Below, piece by piece: positions 24,513 through 33,065 of a DNA stretch of 64,000 bases. Numbering within the stretch: position 1 is the first letter of the stretch; the number at the start of each line of letters is the position of its first letter. The notes beneath the pieces were generated by a model. It searched no databases, was not told the DNA's origin, and saw only the letters and a list, made by a program, of their open reading frames with translations. The position numbers were made by a program, and so were the translations under genes. This stretch comes from Bradyrhizobiaceae bacterium (GTDB taxonomy: Bacteria > Pseudomonadota > Alphaproteobacteria > Rhizobiales > Xanthobacteraceae). The stretch spans positions 1 to 64,000 of the forward strand of contig RXJC01000004.1 of NCBI GenBank assembly GCA_003963435.1. Direction: 5' to 3'.

Positions 24513-24947
24513 ATGCCTGCGCGATTACCTTCATTCCTGATCTTGACCGTCCTTCTGCTCCTCGGCCTCGCCGGCCAAAGCGCTCACGCAGCCGTCGCGG
24601 TGCGGGTTCAGCTCTCCACCCAGACGATGCAGGTCAGCGTCGATGGAGCCGAGTATGCGACTTGGCCGGTCTCGACGGCGCGGCGAGGCTACCGCACTCC
24701 CACCGGCACATACCGACCTTATTCTCTCCAGCGGATGCATTACTCGAAGCTCTACGACTTCACGCCGATGCCCTATTCGATCTTCTTCCATGGTGGATAC
24801 GCAATTCACGGGACATTTGAAGTCCGCAATCTCGGGCGTCCCGTGTCCCACGGCTGCATCCGGCTGGCGCCCGACCAGGCGCAATCGCTGTTCGAGCTGA
24901 TCCTGGCTCAGGGAGTTCAGAATACGACGATCGAGATCTCGCCCTGA
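24513..24947 (+). CDS. L,D-transpeptidase (YkuD family), exported
   Basis: The protein has 144 residues. ATG 24513 is chosen because it opens a signal peptide (MPARLPSFLILTVLLLLGLA, cleavage near SAHA); the ribosome site is weak. The YkuD core reads VQLSTQTMQVSVDG, STARRGYRTPTGTYRP, FFHGGYAIHG and the catalytic SHGCIRLAP. Such enzymes make 3-3 crosslinks in peptidoglycan or anchor proteins to it. This is a minimal single-domain version. No FixK box was seen upstream. Confidence 0.93.
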   Translation: MPARLPSFLILTVLLLLGLAGQSAHAAVAVRVQLSTQTMQVSVDGAEYATWPVSTARRGYRTPTGTYRPYSLQRMHYSKLYDFTPMPYSIFFHGGYAIHGTFEVRNLGRPVSHGCIRLAPDQAQSLFELILAQGVQNTTIEISP

Positions 24948-24971
24948 CGGCATGCACCTTCGCGAAAGATC

Positions 24972-25322
24972 TCAGCCCGTCCTCTGGACTGGCGCAGCCT
25001 CCGCAAAGCACCGACCCGGCACGTCGATGGGAGGCTTGCAGACCGCGTTGCCCGATTTGAGCAGGTCTCGCGGTTGCAGACGCACCGGCACTTTGTCCAG
25101 CGCTCTCCGCTTCAATTGCACCGTTGGCAGCCTGTCGCTTTTCCCCGAGTGATTTGCGCTTTGTTCGAGGGAGAACTGAGGTGCTTCCGAAAGGCCAGGC
25201 AGCGGAATGGCCTGGTGAACGGCCATCGCGGTCGTCACGCCCGCGATGTAGATGAGTGAATGCAACGTGAGTGTCTTGAAAAGCATGATGCTGCCCATTC
25301 CACTGGTGTCCGTTCTGGACAT
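24972..25322 (-). CDS. Hypothetical exported or membrane-anchored small protein
   Basis: The frame has 116 residues from ATG 25322; internal ATGs at 25298 and 25286 are possible starts. A single hydrophobic segment (MLFKTLTLHSLIYIAGVTTA) looks like a signal peptide or anchor. The rest is polar, with a Cys pair near the end (VCKPPIDVPGRCFAE). A relaxed FixK box lies upstream. I do not recognise the family. Confidence 0.6.
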   Translation of the reverse strand: MSRTDTSGMGSIMLFKTLTLHSLIYIAGVTTAMAVHQAIPLPGLSEAPQFSLEQSANHSGKSDRLPTVQLKRRALDKVPVRLQPRDLLKSGNAVCKPPIDVPGRCFAEAAPVQRTG

Positions 25323-25368
25323 CGCCGCACGCGTTGGCGAAGGCTAGATCGGGGCCGGGGCAGCGAAT

Positions 25369-25382
25369 TTGATCTGACGCAA
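25369..25382 (-). promoter_or_regulatory. Relaxed FixK/FNR-type box
   Basis: TTGAT-N4-CGCAA matches TTG[AC]-N6-[TG]CAA. It is centred 53-90 bp upstream of the small protein, depending on its start. Confidence 0.5.
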
Positions 25383-25433
25383 GTTTAGCGGGGGCTACGT
25401 AATTCTCCTCAGTGATCCCTGTCGGACCGGTCA

Positions 25434-25462
25434 AACAAAACCCCGGCTCGAAGCCGAGGTTC
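25434..25462 (-). terminator. Rho-independent terminator
   Basis: Read on the minus strand, an AACCTCGGCTTCGAGCCGGGGTT hairpin (given here as its two arms AACCTCGGCT and AGCCGGGGTT) is followed by TTGTTT. It ends the small exported gene at 25490-25759. Confidence 0.65.
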
Positions 25463-25489
25463 TGTCCTGACGCAGGCTGGAGCGCCGGA

Positions 25490-25759
25490 TCAGCGGCGTC
25501 CGACCCGGTTTACCGGACCGCCGCGATTCATCGGAGTTCCGGGCCGCACTGCTTCGCGGGCGGCGGCACGGGCGACCGGTCGCGGCCTGAGCACGACACC
25601 CGGTCTGGCGACGCAACTCGGCGGATAGTCGACGTACTGGCAATACACCACGGCCGCTGCCGGGCCGCTGCTGACCGCGAGAGTCAAAATGGCCAATGAC
25701 CCGCTCAACGCCATTGCGCCGAGGGTGGCTGATCGGAAGAACTTGGACGACACCTTCAT
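25490..25759 (-). CDS. Hypothetical small exported Pro/Arg-rich protein
   Basis: The protein has 89 residues. ATG 25759 follows AGGAG at a good distance, which decides against the longer frame to 25819. A signal peptide (FFRSATLGAMALSGSLAILT, cleavage near GPAAA) precedes a short mature part with a Cys pair (YCQYVDYPPSCVARPG) and an Arg/Pro tail. Similar tiny secreted proteins with a YPP-Cys motif are common in Bradyrhizobium. The function is unknown. Confidence 0.72.
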   Translation of the reverse strand: MKVSSKFFRSATLGAMALSGSLAILTLAVSSGPAAAVVYCQYVDYPPSCVARPGVVLRPRPVARAAAREAVRPGTPMNRGGPVNRVGRR

Positions 25760-25855
25760 GAGCATCTCCTGTTTTGCAGCTACAAACGGCACGAAGTAGG
25801 GCTCAGCGCTCATGACCATTGCTGGCCATTCAAGCTGTGAGCCTCACCGCGAACC

Positions 25856-26137
25856 TCAGTAACAGGGCGGATATGGATAGTACCCGCAGGCTCTCCGATA
25901 CCGATGGGTACCATAGACCGCAGCTCCCGCGGCGGCAGCGCCGTAATAGGCACGGCGATGCACCCGACGATTGACGCCCGCCACGCTCATCGGCGTCAGC
26001 GGCCGCCCGACTCTGGCTTCCGCGCTATCCAGCCATACGGTGACCAGGCCGGTCGATGATGGCTGAAGCGACAGCGGAGTCGCCACGAAAAGCGATGCCG
26101 CCGCGATCAGCCCGAGGCGCTTGGCAATTCCCGTCAT
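25856..26137 (-). CDS. Hypothetical small exported Tyr-rich protein
   Basis: The protein has 93 residues. ATG 26137 is preferred because GGGAG lies about 7 bases upstream and the FixK box is then 67 bp away. A signal peptide (KRLGLIAAASLFVATPLSL) is followed by a short mature region with an AAAAGAAVYGTHRY segment and a Cys-bounded YYPYPPC end. The Tyr/Pro/Cys tail recalls its neighbour at 25490-25759. The function is unknown. Confidence 0.72.
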   Translation of the reverse strand: MTGIAKRLGLIAAASLFVATPLSLQPSSTGLVTVWLDSAEARVGRPLTPMSVAGVNRRVHRRAYYGAAAAGAAVYGTHRYRRACGYYPYPPCY

Positions 26138-26197
26138 GCTCATCTCCCAATTTGATGGCGATCGAGCCCAACGTGAGTTCATCCCGTCGCTAGAGCG

Positions 26198-26211
26198 TTG
26201 ATAAAGATCAA
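26198..26211 (-). promoter_or_regulatory. FixK/FNR-type box upstream of small exported protein
   Basis: TTGAT-N4-ATCAA is centred 67 bp upstream of the 26137 start. Confidence 0.75.
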
Positions 26212-26332
26212 CAGAACCTCGATTGCAGCGGCTCGCGGAGAAGCCGCTTCATGCTTCTTCGGCAGGACGGGTCATCGTCGACCACGGCCCGTCAATGCCC
26301 CGTGATATTGCCCCTTCGTACAGGGGGCATGC

Positions 26333-26962
26333 CTAGTCCTTCGAGGCGCCCGGATCGATCAACCCGAGCCGCTCCGCGATCGACACGAGTTCTGCGAACG
26401 AATGGACCCGCATCTTTTCCATCACCTGGTGGCGGTGCGCCTTGATCGTCCGCTCCGTCGTTCCAAGCTCGTGAGCAATCTGCTTGTTGATCTTGCCGCG
26501 CACGATCAGATCAAACACTTGCCGTTCGCGCGGGGTCAGGGACGAGACCAGCACCCGGAACGCGTCGAGCTTGCTGCGCTCGCCCTGCGTGGCATTCTGA
26601 CGCGACATGGCGCGTTCTATCGCCTCGATCAACTGCTCTGACGACACGGGCTTCGTCAGGAAATCCTCGGCACCGGCCTTGATCGTGCGCACGGTCGTCG
26701 CCGTATCCGCGTAGCCGGTAACGAAGATGATCGGTAATGTAGAACCGATCTCGATCAGGCGGCTTTGCAGATCGGGACCGCTCAAGCCCGGGATCTTCAC
26801 GTCGAGCAGCACACAAGCAGGCTGCTCATCACACGGCAGACGCCCGAGCAACTCCTCCGCCGACGAATATGTCGCAACGTCGTAACCCGCCAGTCTCAGC
26901 CGACGCTCTATCGCCGTCCGAAACGATGCATCGTCGTCCACCACATGAACCAAGCCGGGCAA
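26333..26962 (-). CDS. FixJ/NarL-type two-component response regulator
   Basis: The protein has 209 residues. The receiver domain has the acidic pair VVDDD near residue 8, the phospho-acceptor Asp in VLLDVKIPG (about 54), Thr in FVTGYAD and Lys in FLTKPVSSEQL. A linker leads to a LuxR-type HTH (LTPRERQVFDLIVRGKINKQ, GTTERTIKAHRHQVMEKM). In rhizobia FixJ-type regulators activate fixK genes. Here a fixK-like gene starts 310 bp away on the opposite strand, which suggests but does not show such a link. No kinase is adjacent; the closest in the window is at 7543-9465. Confidence 0.92.
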   Translation of the reverse strand: MPGLVHVVDDDASFRTAIERRLRLAGYDVATYSSAEELLGRLPCDEQPACVLLDVKIPGLSGPDLQSRLIEIGSTLPIIFVTGYADTATTVRTIKAGAEDFLTKPVSSEQLIEAIERAMSRQNATQGERSKLDAFRVLVSSLTPRERQVFDLIVRGKINKQIAHELGTTERTIKAHRHQVMEKMRVHSFAELVSIAERLGLIDPGASKD

Positions 26963-27272
26963 TTCTACCTCTTAGCCGGGGGGTGCTTTGCAGCGCGACG
27001 CCCATCAAATCCGAAGGAAATTCCATCCATATGAACGACATCGTGCTTAGCAAAACGGTTCAAATCGAACACAGCTTCAAAGGTCGTGCCTCCTCATCCC
27101 GCGCTCAGACCTCAGACCCTGTCCTCAGGTACAATGTCCCCAGAGACAATGGACGGGAATAGCCTCTTTAGTCGTAAATCAACTGCGGCGGGAGTGGGAC
27201 AAACAGCGCGGCGCATTCCCCGCAATGGAATTCTGATCTGAGACAATTCAGCAATCCGTTGAGGAGTTGCCC
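26963..27272. other. Divergent intergenic region upstream of fixK-like copy 2
   Basis: These 310 bp carry the promoters of the FixJ-like and second FixK-like genes. No TTGA-N6-TCAA dyad was found, unlike in front of fixK-like copy 1. The segment just before 27273 supplies a GAGGAG ribosome site. Confidence 0.5.
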
Positions 27273-27956
27273 ATGTTTGTGCGCACCACAACCGATCCCA
27301 CGCGCCGCCCCAATTCACTTCGCGACCTGGGAATGACCAGCGGCTTGAATCCGACGGTCAGTTTGAGCGAATTCACTTACAAGAAAGGCACCGAGATTTA
27401 CGGCGAGAAGGAGGCCGCCGATTACGTGTATCAGGTCAAGACGGGTGCGGTGCGAAGTTACAAGCTCCTATCGGACGGGAGGCGGCAGATCGGCGCGTTT
27501 CACCTTGCCGGCGATATCTTCGGACTGGAAAACGGCAGCTCACACCGCTTTACGGCAGAGGCGATCGTGGACACCACCGTCCGGCTGATCCGCAGGCAAA
27601 CGCTGGAGCTGGTGGCCGACAGCGATCCGGTCGTTGCCAACAACCTGCTCAACATGACGACGACGAACCTCCAGCACGCTGAAGATCACATGCTGCTGTT
27701 GGGACGCAAGACGTCGCTGGAGCGGGTCGCCGCTTTCATCCTGGAGATGGACCAGCGGCTGACTGGGGCTGATGTCATAGCGCTGCCGATGTCGCGACGC
27801 GATATAGCTGACTATCTTGGCCTGACGCTGGAGACGGTGTCACGCGCGCTGTCCCGGCTCCACGAGTTCGGCATCATCGATTTTGTCGGCACCACGCAGC
27901 GCCAGATCGTGCTGTCGGACCGTCAAAAGCTCGCCACTATCGATCTGCAGAACTAA
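27273..27956 (+). CDS. FixK-type Crp/Fnr family regulator, copy 2
   Basis: The protein has 227 residues. ATG 27273 follows GAGGAG by six bases; the TTG two codons earlier is rejected. It has the same fold and motifs as copy 1 (YKKGTEIYGEKEAADYVYQV, GAFHLAGDIFGLENG, HTH PMSRRDIADYLGLTLETVSR). The residue two after the contact Arg is Leu-Ser rather than Cys (VSRALSRL). No Fnr-type Cys cluster is present. It probably binds the same TTGA-N6-TCAA boxes and is the likely controller of copy 1 and of many operons here (inference). Confidence 0.92.
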   Translation: MFVRTTTDPTRRPNSLRDLGMTSGLNPTVSLSEFTYKKGTEIYGEKEAADYVYQVKTGAVRSYKLLSDGRRQIGAFHLAGDIFGLENGSSHRFTAEAIVDTTVRLIRRQTLELVADSDPVVANNLLNMTTTNLQHAEDHMLLLGRKTSLERVAAFILEMDQRLTGADVIALPMSRRDIADYLGLTLETVSRALSRLHEFGIIDFVGTTQRQIVLSDRQKLATIDLQN

Positions 27957-28392
27957 GACCGACGGCGCCGATCGCGGCGAGGTGCTCGAGCGTCTTGCGC
28001 AAGACTTCGAACAGCACGGCGGTCGACCAGCCGAACAGAAGGATCCCGTTCATGGCCGTCATCGGCCCGGTCAAACGCCAAGCCAGGACCGGCGTGATAT
28101 CGCCGTAACCCAGCGTGGTGTAGTTGACGAAGGCAAAGTAGAGCAGATCGGATTCCGCTGGCGCAGCGGCGAGGATCAAATAGGCGAGCGCCCAGACCAG
28201 GACCTCCATGGTGTGCGCGAGCATGAGCACCGCTGCCGTCGCGACCATGACGGCCATCAGGTGCAGCCTCGGCCGGTGGGTGTGCCTCAACCCGGCGGCC
28301 CGAGCGATGCCGATTGCAGCGACCGTCACAATCGCATGGATCATGATGTTGATCGCGCTGACGAGACCGCCAGCCAGGAATTGGACTGCCAT
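27937..28392 (-). CDS. Two-TM potassium-channel-like ion channel
   Basis: The protein has 151 residues. About four hydrophobic segments are present, with the selectivity filter TTLGYGDITP between the last two (LLYFAFVNYTTLGYGD). No RCK or cyclic-nucleotide domain follows, so this is a minimal pore protein. Its 3' end overlaps the convergent fixK-like copy 2 by 20 bp. It is the last gene of the minus-strand run that starts at the FixK box at 32064. Confidence 0.88.
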   Translation of the reverse strand: MAVQFLAGGLVSAINIMIHAIVTVAAIGIARAAGLRHTHRPRLHLMAVMVATAAVLMLAHTMEVLVWALAYLILAAAPAESDLLYFAFVNYTTLGYGDITPVLAWRLTGPMTAMNGILLFGWSTAVLFEVLRKTLEHLAAIGAVGLSSADR

Positions 28393-28407
28393 CCGACCGA
28401 ACGAAGC

Positions 28408-28584
28408 TCAACTGCGTTTGTGCGAGGTCGGGTCGAGACGCTGCCTCTGCGCTCTCATGCGTTTGATCTCTTTTTGGAGCGCCTCGGTCTTCTCATCGCG
28501 CTGCTCCGTTCCGGTCTTCTGCAGTTCGTCGCGGCGCAGCTTTTCGAGCGCCTTCTCAACCGAGAGCTTGGTCGTGCCGGCCAT
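28408..28584 (-). CDS. Small coiled-coil protein, 58 residues
   Basis: The frame starts at ATG 28584 behind GAGGA and ends at TGA 28408, 15 bp before the channel gene. It reads MAGTTKLSVEKALEKLRRDE and continues with charged heptad-like helix (ALQKEIKRMRAQRQRL). It has no membrane helix. Its tight placement between the hydrolase and channel genes supports it as a real gene, perhaps a cytosolic partner of the channel (inference). No family recognised. Confidence 0.65.
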   Translation of the reverse strand: MAGTTKLSVEKALEKLRRDELQKTGTEQRDEKTEALQKEIKRMRAQRQRLDPTSHKRS

Positions 28585-28623
28585 GATATTGTCCTCGTGC
28601 CGTCGTTACCGATAGCAATGCTG

Positions 28624-29487
28624 CTATCTCGCTAGTCCTCCGAACCAGGCACCGAAATAGCCGGCATAGAGCGCCGGATTTTCGAGATTCATCGAATGGC
28701 CCACACCGGGCACGATCACCAGCCGGCAGTCCGGCATCGCGGCCGCCATGGTCCTCAGGTCAGCCGGCGGGATCCACCCGTCCCGCTCTCCCCACAGCAC
28801 CAGGTGCGGATGCCGGATTTCGGCCATGCGACGCTCCAGTTCCTTGCTTTCCCACTCGCGGTTGAGATTGACGGGTGTGCCGATCCAGATGCCCTCGGAG
28901 ACGCTGAAGGTCTGCTCGAGAATGCGCTCGAACAAGCGCTGGATATCTCCAAGCCCCTCTCGAAACCGCGGCACGGTATTTGGCGCAAGACTGTCAGGAA
29001 CGAACAATGAGGACGCCGCAGTCGCCATCACCGCGCGCGTCACCTCCTTGCTCGCCATCATCGCGCGAAACATTTCGATCTGACCGGCATTGAAGGCCAT
29101 GCCGAGCGGCGTAATCGGATCGAGCGCGAACACTCGCCCGAACCTTTGCGGCTGCATCAGCAACATCCGCGCGGCGATGATGCCGCCGGTGGAATGGGTG
29201 GCGAGATGGCAGAACTGGATGCCGAGCGCGTCGAGTGCGGCCAGCAGATCCAGCGCATGTTGCTGCATCGCGTAATTGGAGTAGTCGGCCGCCGGCTTGG
29301 GCCGGTCGCTGTCGCCGCAGCCGCGCCAGTCGATCCCGATCACGCGGACCCCGGAGGGGAACAGCGGTGCGGCGAGTTCGATCCAGTCCTTGCTGGCGAG
29401 ATTGCCGTGGACGAAGACGACGGTGACGTCGCCTCGTCCCCACTCCCGCCAGCCCAACTGGATGTCGCCCGCCTGCACTCTTGGCAT
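28624..29487 (-). CDS. Alpha/beta hydrolase
   Basis: The protein has 287 residues. The oxyanion motif VFVHGNLASKDW, strand VRVIGIDWRGCGDSDRP, nucleophile elbow LATHSTGGIIAARM (Ser in HSTGG), acid segment LVLWGERDGWIPP and His in VPGVGHSMNLENP are all present. It is cytosolic, with no signal peptide. It begins 10 bp after the tandem hydrolase gene, so the two are co-transcribed. Substrate unknown. Confidence 0.9.
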   Translation of the reverse strand: MPRVQAGDIQLGWREWGRGDVTVVFVHGNLASKDWIELAAPLFPSGVRVIGIDWRGCGDSDRPKPAADYSNYAMQQHALDLLAALDALGIQFCHLATHSTGGIIAARMLLMQPQRFGRVFALDPITPLGMAFNAGQIEMFRAMMASKEVTRAVMATAASSLFVPDSLAPNTVPRFREGLGDIQRLFERILEQTFSVSEGIWIGTPVNLNREWESKELERRMAEIRHPHLVLWGERDGWIPPADLRTMAAAMPDCRLVIVPGVGHSMNLENPALYAGYFGAWFGGLAR

Positions 29488-29497
29488 GATCGAGGGC

Positions 29498-32005
29498 CTA
29501 TTTGTTCAAGCCAGCCGTGGGAGCCGCGCCCGGGGGCGTCGGCGCGACCGGCAAAGCCGAGACCACCGCGCCCTTGATCATGCGATCCGTGCCCATCGGA
29601 GAAGAGGTATCCACCGTTCCCCTGGTCGCGAAATCCACGACGTCGGCCGGAAACTCCACCGGATTGTCCGTGTGGATGAAGTGCCCGGTCTCCGGATAGA
29701 TCTTCAAGATCGGCCGATTGCCCGCATTGGTCATGCGCGACATGAAGGGTGTGATGGCGTCGCGGCCGAGATCCGTCAATCCGTTGAAGGCGGGCGTCGG
29801 GATGAACGGCTCCTTGTCGCCGAACGAGAGGAAGATCGGCGCCTTGATCTGGGTGAGCCGCTTATAGAGGTTCTTCGGATCATCCTGCTGCAGCTCGGCG
29901 CCGATGGTGTAGATGTCGTAGATGAAGACGTTACACCACTGTTCGAGCTCCCTGGGGTTGCCCTTGATAAGACCGACACGCTGCTCGGTGTGGAAGCGGG
30001 CATATTCGCTGTCGCTGAAGAAGTAGCCGCTCTTGGCCGCCGAGACCACGTTGGTCTCGGGATCGCGCTTCTTGAAGTAGAAGAAGTCGCGGACGCTCTG
30101 TTCCGAGCGTTTGACCTCGGCATCGAGGATGCCGGTCGGACCCCAGGTTGCCTTCCACTTGTCGAAGTCGTGGTCGAAGGCCTGATCGAACAATCTCGCC
30201 TTCTTGTCCTTGCCGATCGTGATGTCGCGCGGATACTCCTCAAGCCCGGACGGGGCTTCGAGGGCGAGGCCCTGCACCGCATCCGGCCAGGTCAAGGCGT
30301 AGCCCATCACGAACTGGCCGCCCAGCGAATGGCCGAGATAATAGGCCTTCTTCACGCCCAATTGGTTGACGACGAGGTCATAGATCACCTCGCGCATATC
30401 CTGCATGGTGCGGGCCGGGCTCTTGTCGAGGTTGCCGGGCCCGGACATGCCGTAGTGCGGCAGATCGGGCGCGATCACACGCAACCCGCTGCGCAAGGCA
30501 TATTGCATCACGTTGCCGTAGTGCCCGGCGAACGCGCCCTTGCCGTGAATGATCACCAGCACCTTGGGATCCTTGTCGGTGCCGGCGTATTCGTCCATGT
30601 AGCCGATCTGCCAGGAGTTGCCGCTCTTGTCCTTCGCGTTGGCGAACTTCACGGGATATGGATAGGTGACGTAGTCCTTCCAGAACGACTTTGCAGGATC
30701 AATCTTCTCCGCGACGCCGGGCACTCGATAGTTCTTGTCGACATATTTCTGCGCGCGATCGAGGTTCGCGACATCATCCATGAAGGCGACGAACTTCGGG
30801 TCGTTCTTGCGATGGTTGATGATCGAGAACACGCCGTAATGCGCGACCGGGCTTTCCTCGGCAATGATCTGTGCGCCGGGCACGCGGTCCACGGCACGTT
30901 CAGCCAACTTGTAGTTCAGCCATTGATCGTTGGTGATATGCATCACCAGCGTGCGAGCCTGGATGCGGCCGAGATAGGGATTGACGTTGTGATTCTCGCC
31001 GACACGGTTGCGCCAGACGAGATCCACCGCGTCATAGAGCTTGGCTCGCGTGATCACGCTGCTGCCTGCCTTGTCGTTCGGCGGATCCCAGTAGAAGACT
31101 TCCGGCTGCACGGCGGAGAAGCTCTGGCTGGTCCGGAAGGCAAAGTCGTAGCCTGTGAGCCCGAGGACCGACCATCCGAAGGCCACGCCCGGCATCGGAT
31201 GCTTCTCTTTTGGCAGCTTGTAGTAGTCCCCCTTCGTCGACTGCCACACCGGATCGGATTCGATCGCAGCCGTCATCAACTGGAAGGTCCAATTGCCGAC
31301 CGGGTCTTCCGCGTCGGATTGCGTGGTGCCGCCGATCGGCATCAGCCCACCCATGAACTCAGGATGCATGACGCCCCAGACATAAGTCTGCGTGCCCCCC
31401 ATCGAAACGCCCGTGACAAGCGCCGCGTGAGCGATCTTCAGGCCGTCGCGCAGCATGCGGTAATTGGCCTGCACCATGTCGTAGTAGCTGTATTGCGGGA
31501 ATTTGATCCCGAGCCCGTCGGAGGGCTTGCTCGCGCCCCAGGTGCCGAGCGGATCGACCATCACGACATAATAGCGATCGGTATCGATCGGCCGGCCCGG
31601 ACCGATGATCGGCACGCCGCCCGACAAGGCAGCGCCCTTGACCCATTGCTCGTACATGTCGGTGGAGTCGCCGGAATAGTAGGAATTGACGATCACCGCA
31701 TTGGTGATTTCGCCCGCTGCGTTGCGGCGGGCATTGCCGATCGCGATGTAGGCCGTTCGCAGCTTGCCGGCGCCTAGCGACTCCAGCGTGACGCCACCCT
31801 CGCCGCCATTCTCCCATTTCGAGGGATCGGCGAGGTCGTACTTGCCGCCGAGGCGGAAGTTCGCAATTTCATAGGTCTTCTTCAACTCGTCATGCTGCAT
31901 CTGCGACGAGCGGCGCGTGAATGGCTGCGCAAGCGCGAACGATGTGCCGATCAGCAGCAGCACCACACTCACGACAAGACGGCGTATAGCCCCGCTCCGT
32001 TTCAT
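29498..32005 (-). CDS. Exported tandem alpha/beta hydrolase (MetX-like plus hydrolase domain)
   Basis: The protein has 835 residues. ATG 32005 is chosen because it opens a signal peptide (RLVVSVVLLLIGTSFALAQ). The N-terminal half resembles homoserine acetyltransferase-like hydrolases: GPGRPIDTDRYYVVMVDPLG, nucleophile VTGVSMGGTQTYVW and MPIGGTTQSDAEDPVGNW. The C-terminal half is a second alpha/beta hydrolase with VLVIIHGKGAFAGHYGNV, APDLPHYGMSGPG, nucleophile LGHSLGGQFVMGYA and a terminal YPETGHFIHTDNP His. Two full catalytic domains on one exported chain are unusual. It heads a four-gene operon behind a FixK box. Confidence 0.88.
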   Translation of the reverse strand: MKRSGAIRRLVVSVVLLLIGTSFALAQPFTRRSSQMQHDELKKTYEIANFRLGGKYDLADPSKWENGGEGGVTLESLGAGKLRTAYIAIGNARRNAAGEITNAVIVNSYYSGDSTDMYEQWVKGAALSGGVPIIGPGRPIDTDRYYVVMVDPLGTWGASKPSDGLGIKFPQYSYYDMVQANYRMLRDGLKIAHAALVTGVSMGGTQTYVWGVMHPEFMGGLMPIGGTTQSDAEDPVGNWTFQLMTAAIESDPVWQSTKGDYYKLPKEKHPMPGVAFGWSVLGLTGYDFAFRTSQSFSAVQPEVFYWDPPNDKAGSSVITRAKLYDAVDLVWRNRVGENHNVNPYLGRIQARTLVMHITNDQWLNYKLAERAVDRVPGAQIIAEESPVAHYGVFSIINHRKNDPKFVAFMDDVANLDRAQKYVDKNYRVPGVAEKIDPAKSFWKDYVTYPYPVKFANAKDKSGNSWQIGYMDEYAGTDKDPKVLVIIHGKGAFAGHYGNVMQYALRSGLRVIAPDLPHYGMSGPGNLDKSPARTMQDMREVIYDLVVNQLGVKKAYYLGHSLGGQFVMGYALTWPDAVQGLALEAPSGLEEYPRDITIGKDKKARLFDQAFDHDFDKWKATWGPTGILDAEVKRSEQSVRDFFYFKKRDPETNVVSAAKSGYFFSDSEYARFHTEQRVGLIKGNPRELEQWCNVFIYDIYTIGAELQQDDPKNLYKRLTQIKAPIFLSFGDKEPFIPTPAFNGLTDLGRDAITPFMSRMTNAGNRPILKIYPETGHFIHTDNPVEFPADVVDFATRGTVDTSSPMGTDRMIKGAVVSALPVAPTPPGAAPTAGLNK

Positions 32006-32063
32006 GGCGATATCCTCCGGCAATTGTTCTGATCGAAGGCTAGGAGCGAGCACGCGGCATCCT

Positions 32064-32077
32064 TTGACTTAACTCAA
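32064..32077. promoter_or_regulatory. FixK/FNR-type box between divergent hydrolase operons
   Basis: TTGAC-N4-CTCAA is centred 65 bp from the minus-strand start at 32005 and 68 bp from the plus-strand start at 32139. The near symmetry suggests control of both operons. Confidence 0.72.
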
Positions 32078-32138
32078 TGGATTGCGGAAGTTCTGACCAA
32101 GGATGTTCCGGCACCGAATGACCCGCGGGATCGCCGCA

Positions 32139-33065
32139 ATGCCCTTTCTCAGCCATGGCTCGTATCGGATCCGCTACGAGCTTGACGGCCCTGCCGACGC
32201 ACCGGCTTACGTGCTGGTCAACGGCCTGACGCAATATGCCGAGCTGTGGGCCGCCTATCGCGATGCGCTCATCGCCCGCGGCTTCCGCGTCGCAACGTTC
32301 GATTTGCTCGGTCAGGGCGAATCCGACAAGCCTGCGCTCTTCATCAGCCAGGACGACCAGGTTACGGCCCTGCACTTGCTGATCCAGCAGCTCGGCAACG
32401 GGCCGGTGTTCCTGAGCGGCATCAGCTTCGGCGGTCTGATCGCGCTGCGCTATGCCATTGCTCATGGCGACCGATTGGCCGGGCTGGTGCCGATGAGCTG
32501 CTTTGCCGAGCTGCCACCGCAACTCTTCCTGCTCGGCAACGCGCTGCGCACCGGCCTGATCCTCGGCGGCACCAGCTACCTCCAGGATCTGCTTCTGCCG
32601 ATGAACGTCTCGGACCATTGGCTGGCGCCGGTGCTGGACAAGCTCGACAGCGTGAAGCGGCAGGGTTGGCTCGTGAACGACGTCTACGCCCTGCAGAACC
32701 TGATGGAATCCTTCCTCGACTTCCAGCCGCTGACGCCGCAACTGGCGTCGATCGGCGTGCCCACGATGATCCTGAACGGCGAGTTCGATTTCCTCACGCC
32801 ACGCGCGCTGCACGAGACGTTGCGCGTTCGGATTCCCAACAGCTCGCTAGTCATTATCCCGCGGGCCTATCATGCCTTTACGCTGGAGAAGCCGGCGCTG
32901 ACCGCCGATCTGCTCGCCCGCTTTGCTGATGACGTCCTGGCCGGGCGCTGGCACGGCAACAAGGCCGTCTGGATCGCCCCCGAGGAGGCGGGTGGCGACC
33001 TCGTGCCGTTTCCCGCCGGTTACGATCATCTGCGTGCGGTCCCCGTGCATGGAGCGGTCACATGA
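32139..33065 (+). CDS. Alpha/beta hydrolase
   Basis: The protein has 308 residues. An upstream ATG at 32103 adds 12 residues, but a promoter at the usual distance from the FixK box would start inside that part. ATG 32139 (MPFLSHGSYRIRYELDG) is therefore preferred. Motifs are YVLVNGLTQYAELW, FDLLGQGESDKP, nucleophile LSGISFGGLIALRYA, acid ILNGEFDFLTP and His PRAYHAFTLEKP. Its stop overlaps the next start by four bases. It resembles small-ester or lipase-like enzymes; substrate unknown. Confidence 0.9.
   Translation: MPFLSHGSYRIRYELDGPADAPAYVLVNGLTQYAELWAAYRDALIARGFRVATFDLLGQGESDKPALFISQDDQVTALHLLIQQLGNGPVFLSGISFGGLIALRYAIAHGDRLAGLVPMSCFAELPPQLFLLGNALRTGLILGGTSYLQDLLLPMNVSDHWLAPVLDKLDSVKRQGWLVNDVYALQNLMESFLDFQPLTPQLASIGVPTMILNGEFDFLTPRALHETLRVRIPNSSLVIIPRAYHAFTLEKPALTADLLARFADDVLAGRWHGNKAVWIAPEEAGGDLVPFPAGYDHLRAVPVHGAVT

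Noticed and set aside
29297..31777. Plus-strand frame of 826 codons
   Set aside because: Antisense to the tandem alpha/beta hydrolase with its two nucleophile motifs.
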